Source of the DNA: Coxiellaceae bacterium
GTDB taxonomy: Bacteria; Pseudomonadota; Gammaproteobacteria; Coxiellales; Coxiellaceae
Direction: 5' to 3'
Length of the DNA: 12,415 nucleotides
Assembly (NCBI GenBank): GCA_014238325.1
Contig: JABABH010000080.1
Location: 1 to 12,415 of the forward strand
Shown here: in pieces, positions 9,031 to 12,415 of the stretch
How the letters are laid out: the number at the start of each line of letters is the position of its first letter
How positions within the stretch are numbered: position 1 is the stretch's first letter
Program-made: the position numbers and the translations under genes
The notes under the pieces: model-generated
The model's database searches: none
Seen by the model: only the letters and a program-made list of their open reading frames with translations
What the model was told of the DNA's origin: nothing

Positions 9031-9411
9031 TTATTTTACTTCAATTTCAGCTCCAGATGATTCCAAGGTTTGCTTCAGCTTATCGGCCTCATCTTTACTG
9101 AGTCCTTCTTTGATCACAGCTGGCGCAGACTCAACGAGGTCTTTAGCTTCTTTCAACGATAGAGATGGAATAGCCCCACGTAAATTTTTAATCACTTCAA
9201 TCTTTTTAGGGCCAACGCTTTTTATCATAAGGGTAAATTCAGTTTGCTCTTCAGCAGGAGCCGCTTCGTCACTAGCAGCAGCTGCTACTGCCACGGTAGG
9301 TTGGGCGGAGACCCCGAATTTCTCTTCCATGTCCTTGACCAATTCCACCACTTCCATCACAGACATATTTGCAACGCCTTCTAAAATTTGCTCTTTTGTT
9401 ATACCAGCCAT
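9031..9411 (-). CDS. rplL: Ribosomal protein L7/L12
   Basis: This is the multi-copy stalk protein that recruits and stimulates translational GTPases (EF-Tu, EF-G, IF2, RF3). At 126 aa it is close to the usual size. The N-terminal dimerisation and L10-binding domain (about 1-33) includes MSVMEVVELVKDMEEKFGV. An Ala/Pro/Glu-rich hinge spans about 36-56. The globular C-terminal domain begins at TEFTLMIKSVG. The ATG at 9411 has GGAG 11 nt upstream; an upstream TTG at 9420 sits too close to that site. It begins 35 nt after rplJ. The odd point is the factor-binding loop: the near-universal RxxTGLGLKEAK reads RGAIPSLSLKEAK (residues 78-90), so both glycines are gone and one residue is added. The lysines of IK and LKEAK remain and the frame is intact, so it looks functional but divergent. 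Confidence 0.97.
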   Translation of the reverse strand: MAGITKEQILEGVANMSVMEVVELVKDMEEKFGVSAQPTVAVAAAASDEAAPAEEQTEFTLMIKSVGPKKIEVIKNLRGAIPSLSLKEAKDLVESAPAVIKEGLSKDEADKLKQTLESSGAEIEVK

Positions 9412-9446
9412 TTTGTTCAATACTCCACAGGTTTGATGTTAAATAC

Positions 9447-9977
9447 TTAAGCCACTTTTTTCTTAGATTCAGCAACCATCCATAAGACACGTGCGACTTG
9501 TGCCACTGGCTCATTCAAGGTCCGCACGAATTTCGTCACAGGAGCCGATATCACCGAAGCTAATAGCCCCAAAGCTTCTTTATGATTCGGTAAACTTGCA
9601 ATTTCTTTCAATTGATTTGGCGAAAATAACTGACCGTTAATAGCCAATCCTTTTACATTAAACTGCTCATACTCCTTCAAAAAATTAACAAGTAATCGGG
9701 CAGCATCACCAGGATTCTCCTGAGAAAAAAGCAAAACTATAGGGCCCGTTAATATGGGATCAAGACAAGCATAGGCCGTATCTTGAATCGCCCGACGAAC
9801 TAAGGTGTTCCTATAGACGCGAACCACCACCCCCTCTTCATGCGCCGACTGTCGAAGCTGAGTCATAGCATCAACAGTTAACCCCCTATACTCTCCAGCT
9901 ACAACCGATAGTGCTTGACGGATAGTTCCCGACAATTCTTCCACTATCGTTGTTTTCTGCTCAAAATTCAAAGCCAC
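9447..9977 (-). CDS. rplJ: Ribosomal protein L10
   Basis: L10 anchors the L7/L12 dimers to the ribosome base next to L11; in E. coli the L10-L12 complex also represses its own mRNA. At 176 aa it is slightly longer than E. coli L10 (165). The start MALNFEQK and the motifs EYRGLTVDAM (29-38) and RVYRNTLVRR (53-62) are family hallmarks. The C-terminal helix (about 148-172, KFVRTLNEPVAQVARVL) is the expected docking rod for L12 dimers, and the protein ends in a basic SKKKVA. The start codon is GTG at 9977 with GGAGAG 6 nt upstream. GTG starts are compatible with tight translational control. It lies 35 nt before rplL and 432 nt after rplA, with its own predicted promoter in that gap. Confidence 0.98.
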   Translation of the reverse strand: MALNFEQKTTIVEELSGTIRQALSVVAGEYRGLTVDAMTQLRQSAHEEGVVVRVYRNTLVRRAIQDTAYACLDPILTGPIVLLFSQENPGDAARLLVNFLKEYEQFNVKGLAINGQLFSPNQLKEIASLPNHKEALGLLASVISAPVTKFVRTLNEPVAQVARVLWMVAESKKKVA

Positions 9978-10011
9978 TATTTACTCTCCACACACATAAT
10001 TCATATCAAAG

Positions 10012-10086
10012 TAAGCATTCTTATCAAGCCAAATACATCTCGTCAAAACAACCACGCCTAACTGATGAGGCTCAAAATACTGCATA
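10012..10086 (-). promoter_or_regulatory. Candidate L10 autoregulatory leader structure
   Basis: In the rplJ leader RNA, UGAGCC (10074-10069) can pair with GGCUUG (10030-10025). Outside it, UAUGCA (10086-10081) can pair with UGCUUA (10017-10012), with one U-U mismatch. A loop with several mismatches separates the two helices. A local GCCU/AGGC stem inside competes with the inner helix. An interrupted stem of this kind a short way upstream of rplJ fits the known mode of L10-L12 feedback, but I have not matched it to the family's covariance model. Confidence 0.33.
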
Positions 10087-10117
10087 CAAATCGCACAAAA
10101 ATCATAATCACATATTA

Positions 10118-10147
10118 TTTACAATTGAACTGCCCAAACAACGTCAA
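10118..10147 (-). promoter_or_regulatory. Candidate promoter of rplJ-rplL-rpoB-rpoC
   Basis: On the minus strand TTGACG (10147-10142) is followed after 18 nt by TGTAAA (10123-10118), a weak -10 (four of six consensus positions) in an AT-rich run. Transcription would start near 10111, about 134 nt before the rplJ GTG. The sequence just upstream, AACCGGT followed by GCTTGACGTTG, closely resembles words at the rpsL promoter. Its place matches the internal promoter between rplA and rplJ known in E. coli. The -35 is good, but the -10 makes this only moderately convincing. Confidence 0.45.
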
Positions 10148-10409
10148 GCACCGGTTTCGAAATAACGACACCTCAACCATACAAATACATCAAATGCCCA
10201 TATCTCACACTGAATCGCCATCGTCATGCGGACTATAGTATCCTGCGTGCATATATCTTAGAAACTCACCCATAGCGCTACTTGAATATATACAAACGAC
10301 ATAAAAAGCAGAAAACCATTCCAACATAACTAAAGACAGGCCACTGAGATCGACTAGCTTCACATAGATCGATATCAATAGGGCATTCCAAATGATCACC
10401 TATTGCGCG

Positions 10410-11114
10410 CTATAGCAATACCGCTAAGGTTGACAAATCAACATGAATACCGACCCCCATTGTACTATTAATGATCAACTTTTTGAAATATGCCCCTTTA
10501 ACCGTCATATTTTTTTTATGATTTTTTATATCACGCAAAACAGCATCCAAATTTTCCTTTAAAGCAGACTCTGAAAAATCCGCTTTCCCGATCGAAACAT
10601 GAATGATAGCACCTTTATCTGTACGATAGCGAACTTGCCCTTGCTTCGCATGCTGAACCGCCGTTGACACATCTTTACTCACGGTTCCAAATTTTGGATT
10701 CGGCATCAAACCACGAGGCCCCAAAATCGCACCTAACTGAGCAACCTTTGGCATACACTCCGGTGTCGCAATCAATAAATCAAACAGTATATTTCCTTTT
10801 TGAATCTCCTCTACTAGATCTTCTAAACCTGCCCGATCTGCTCCAGCTGCTAAGGCATCATCGACTTGCTGACCTTGAGCAAAAACTGCAACCCGCACTG
10901 TGCGCCCCGTCCCATTTGGCAATATTGTGCTCCCGCGAACCACTTGATCGGATTGTCGAGGATTGACACCTAAGCTCAATGCCACATCTATGGACTCATT
11001 AAATTTTGACGTTGAACAAGATTTAACCAAAGACAAAGCTTCAGTGATGTTATAAAGCTGATTTCTGTCTATCTGATCAATCAATTCACGCCGTCTTTTT
11101 GTCACCTGCACCAT
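10410..11114 (-). CDS. rplA: Ribosomal protein L1
   Basis: L1 forms the mobile stalk at the E-site side of the 50S subunit, helps move deacylated tRNA out, and in many bacteria represses the rplK-rplA mRNA. It is 234 aa, the same as E. coli. The L1 signature GPRGLMPNP lies at 132-140. The N-terminal block TKRRRELID and the C-terminal KGAYFKKLIINSTMG are also typical. I start at the ATG at 11114: it aligns with the family start, has AGGAG 10 nt upstream, and lies 1 nt past the rplK stop, so translational coupling is likely. An in-frame extension to 11201 would run back into rplK and is unsupported. The gene ends at a TAG overlapped by a small hairpin. Confidence 0.98.
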   Translation of the reverse strand: MVQVTKRRRELIDQIDRNQLYNITEALSLVKSCSTSKFNESIDVALSLGVNPRQSDQVVRGSTILPNGTGRTVRVAVFAQGQQVDDALAAGADRAGLEDLVEEIQKGNILFDLLIATPECMPKVAQLGAILGPRGLMPNPKFGTVSKDVSTAVQHAKQGQVRYRTDKGAIIHVSIGKADFSESALKENLDAVLRDIKNHKKNMTVKGAYFKKLIINSTMGVGIHVDLSTLAVLL

Positions 11115-11115
11115 A

Positions 11116-11562
11116 TCACGCTTTCTCCTGGCTATCTTCAACATGAATACCCATGCTCCGGGCTGTTCCCGCAATAGTACGAATGCGGGCCTCGCGGTCA
11201 TGTGCCGTTAAATCTGGAAATTTTAAATCTGCAATCTCCCCTAATATGGCTTGAGTCACCGTTCCCACCTTCTCCGAATTAGGGCGTGCGCTACCTTTTT
11301 GAAGATTTAAATGTTTTTTTAACAAAACCGATGCCGGTGGGGTTTTAGTAATGAAAGAAAAACTGCGATCAGTGTACACCGTAATCACCACTGTAATCGG
11401 CAATCCCTTCTCAATAGTTTGAGTTCTATCATTAAAAGCCTTACAAAACTCCATAATATTGACCCCTTGTTGCCCCAACGCAGGACCAACCGGAGGGCTT
11501 GGATTTGCTTGACCAGCTTTTACTTGCAGTCGCACATAAGCTTTAATTTTCTTTTTCGCCAT
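11116..11562 (-). CDS. rplK: Ribosomal protein L11
   Basis: L11 binds the GTPase-associated region of 23S rRNA at the stalk base, contacts elongation factors, and is needed in E. coli for RelA activation on starved ribosomes. It is the thiostrepton-site protein. At 148 aa it is six residues longer than E. coli L11 (142), the extra being a DSQEKA-type tail after the usual HVED end. The N-terminal domain has the conserved proline-rich NPSPPVGPALGQQGVN (20-35), and the C-terminal RNA-binding domain has GTARSMGIH. The ATG at 11562 (MAKKKIKAYV) has GGAG 9 nt upstream. An upstream in-frame TTG overlaps that site and is rejected. It follows nusG by 56 nt and abuts rplA with a 1-nt spacer. Confidence 0.98.
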   Translation of the reverse strand: MAKKKIKAYVRLQVKAGQANPSPPVGPALGQQGVNIMEFCKAFNDRTQTIEKGLPITVVITVYTDRSFSFITKTPPASVLLKKHLNLQKGSARPNSEKVGTVTQAILGEIADLKFPDLTAHDREARIRTIAGTARSMGIHVEDSQEKA

Positions 11563-11618
11563 GATTACTTTCTCCAACCCTCTAACTTGAAACGGGTCTC
11601 ACCCTTTAAAATATGTAT

Positions 11619-12143
11619 TTATTCTTTTTCAACTTCGCCAAAATTCAATTCAACTGGAACAGAACGGCCGAAAATGAGCACAGAAACCCGCAAACGACTT
11701 TTTTCATAATTCACATCTGAGACGACGCCCGTGAAACCCAAGAAAGGCTCCACTTTGACACGTACCACTTCCCCGGGCTCAAACAGAACTTTAGGCTTCG
11801 GTTTGAGCTCACCTTCTTTCATTTGATTACAAATTTTATCAACTTCTGCTTGACTGATGGCCCCACCAATAAAGCCCAAAACCCGTGGAATACTGCGGAC
11901 TAAATGCCAAGTCGTGTCATTCATTTGCATATGAACTAACAAATAGCCAGGATAAAATTTTCGCTTACTCTTGTACTTTTTGCCAGCACGCATTTCCACA
12001 ACTTCTTCTACGGGGATGATAATCTCTCCAAAATGATCCTCTAATTTTTTAGCACGCACACGTGCCGTTAACAAATCGGAAACGTAATTTTCATATCCCG
12101 CGTAGGCGTGAATAAAATACCAATTTTTATCTTGCTCTGCCAT
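11619..12143 (-). CDS. nusG: Transcription termination/antitermination factor NusG
   Basis: NusG rides on elongating RNA polymerase, suppresses pausing, and links it to Rho or to the leading ribosome through S10. It is 174 aa (E. coli 181). The N-terminal NGN domain (about 5-105) includes WYFIHAYAGYE, the PVEEVVEMRAGKK stretch and FYPGYLLVHM. The C-terminal KOW domain (about 120-174) has FEPGEVVRV and IFGRSVPVEL; F158 corresponds to the E. coli phenylalanine that contacts Rho and S10. The ATG at 12143 (MAEQDKNWYF) has GAGGA 7 nt upstream, whereas a longer frame to 12179 overlaps the secE end and is not supported. It starts 11 nt after secE, the usual pairing, indicating one transcript. Confidence 0.98.
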   Translation of the reverse strand: MAEQDKNWYFIHAYAGYENYVSDLLTARVRAKKLEDHFGEIIIPVEEVVEMRAGKKYKSKRKFYPGYLLVHMQMNDTTWHLVRSIPRVLGFIGGAISQAEVDKICNQMKEGELKPKPKVLFEPGEVVRVKVEPFLGFTGVVSDVNYEKSRLRVSVLIFGRSVPVELNFGEVEKE

Positions 12144-12154
12144 TACTCTGTCCT

Positions 12155-12415
12155 CTATCCCCTTTGTCCTGTTAACCAAGCCATGACCCAGAAGAAAAAG
12201 CTATCTAACCCCCATAAAAGCAGGGAAACAAGGATAATCGCAGCAATAACAATGAAAGTTGTTTGTACAGTTTCTCTTCGACTTGGCCAAGAAACGCGTC
12301 GCAACTCTATGCGCGCTTCTTTGATAAAACCCCAAGCACGACGACCTTTCTGAGTTTGATATCCGACAGCTAACACGATAGCGCCAATAACAATGCCCAT
12401 GGCCGCACGAATACC
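12155..12415 (-). CDS. secE: Preprotein translocase subunit SecE (partial, C-terminal 86 residues)
   Basis: SecE clamps the SecY channel in the inner membrane and is essential for Sec-dependent export. The frame is open to the right edge, so the N-terminus is missing from the window. What is visible is a membrane segment (IRAAMGIVIGAIVLAVGY), the amphipathic surface helix with the family signature (FIKEARIELRRVSWPSRRET), and the conserved final membrane segment (TFIVIAAIILVSLLLWGLDS). The membrane segment before the amphipathic helix shows the longer, three-span SecE typical of enteric-like gammaproteobacteria, not the minimal single-span form. A Met at 12400 is internal to that span and is not the likely start. 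The stop TAG lies 11 nt before nusG. Confidence 0.96.
   Translation of the reverse strand, partial: GIRAAMGIVIGAIVLAVGYQTQKGRRAWGFIKEARIELRRVSWPSRRETVQTTFIVIAAIILVSLLLWGLDSFFFWVMAWLTGQRG

Larger units (their letters stand above)
9978..10409 (-). other. rplA-rplJ intergenic region (432 nt)
   Basis: The promoter-proximal half just after rplA holds a short hairpin over the rplA stop (TATTGC at 10401-10406 against GCAATA at 10415-10420, 8-nt loop, no U-tract). It also contains a 64-codon GTG-started frame (10399-10205) that I consider spurious. The half near rplJ holds a candidate promoter (10118-10147) and a leader able to fold into an interrupted stem (10012-10086). The position matches the rplJ promoter and L10 operator region of E. 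coli. No tRNA or convincing protein gene is visible. Confidence 0.75.

Noticed and set aside
9272..9514. An 80-codon minus-strand frame spanning the rplJ end and the rplL start.
   Set aside because: It is out of frame with two certain genes and has no recognisable protein features.
9950..10165. A 71-codon plus-strand frame across the rplJ start and its upstream gap.
   Set aside because: It overlaps the well-supported rplJ start on the opposite strand, has low-complexity basic and polar composition and shows no recognisable motif.
10205..10399. A 64-codon frame on the minus strand just after rplA, GTG-started and hydrophobic in its first half.
   Set aside because: It has no real Shine-Dalgarno sequence, lies in a region expected to hold regulatory sequence, resembles no family I know, and its length is plausible by chance.
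11115..11201. An N-terminal extension of L1 running back into rplK.
   Set aside because: The extension reads through the rplK coding region in another frame. The downstream ATG aligns with the family start and gives the standard 234 residues.
1..12415. Possible mobile elements, CRISPR repeats, defence genes or foreign islands.
   Set aside because: All coding space is taken by conserved housekeeping genes in standard order. I saw no direct repeat arrays, transposase fragments or target-site duplications.

Overview
The window is a single block of essential housekeeping genes, all on the minus strand. In transcription order (right to left) it runs secE (partial, cut by the right edge) - nusG - rplK - rplA - rplJ - rplL - rpoB - rpoC - rpsL (only the first 43 codons, cut by the left edge). 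This is the classic bacterial secE-nusG / L11-L1 / L10-L12 / beta-beta-prime cluster. It runs straight into the start of the str operon (rpsL first), an arrangement found in many gammaproteobacteria outside the enterics. I see no mobile element, CRISPR array, phage gene, toxin system, tRNA or rRNA.

The proteins point to a gammaproteobacterium. RpoB and RpoC align closely with the E. coli subunits and carry both large lineage insertions: the SI2-type insertion in beta and the SI3-type insertion in the beta-prime trigger loop. SecE has the enteric-like longer form, with a membrane segment ahead of the conserved core. Base composition is moderately AT-rich and several genes differ noticeably from textbook sequences. 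A Legionellales/Coxiella-like or other host-associated gammaproteobacterium would fit, but that is inference only.

Right part (12415-10410): secE, nusG, rplK and rplA are tightly packed (gaps of 11, 56 and 1 nt) and look like one transcript for protein export, transcript elongation and the L11/L1 part of the large ribosomal subunit. A 432-nt gap follows (10409-9978). It holds a plausible sigma70-type promoter for rplJ and a foldable leader where L10 autoregulation is expected. Middle (9977-9031): rplJ and rplL encode the ribosomal stalk. Then rpoB (8939-4824) and rpoC (4775-519) encode the catalytic core of RNA polymerase. The rplL-rpoB gap is only 91 nt.

Left part (518-1): just past rpoC lies a strong 15-bp hairpin, probably a terminator or 3'-end stabiliser. 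Beyond it is a well-formed promoter (TTGACG-18-TAGAAT with a GC-rich discriminator), a leader of about 235 nt, and rpsL. The str operon therefore seems to have its own, probably growth-rate-controlled, promoter even though it directly follows rpoC.

I find no novel system. The most notable points are an L7/L12 that has lost the near-universal glycines of its factor-binding loop, a beta-prime N-terminal zinc ribbon without its usual knuckle glycines, and sequence words shared by the rplJ and rpsL promoter regions.
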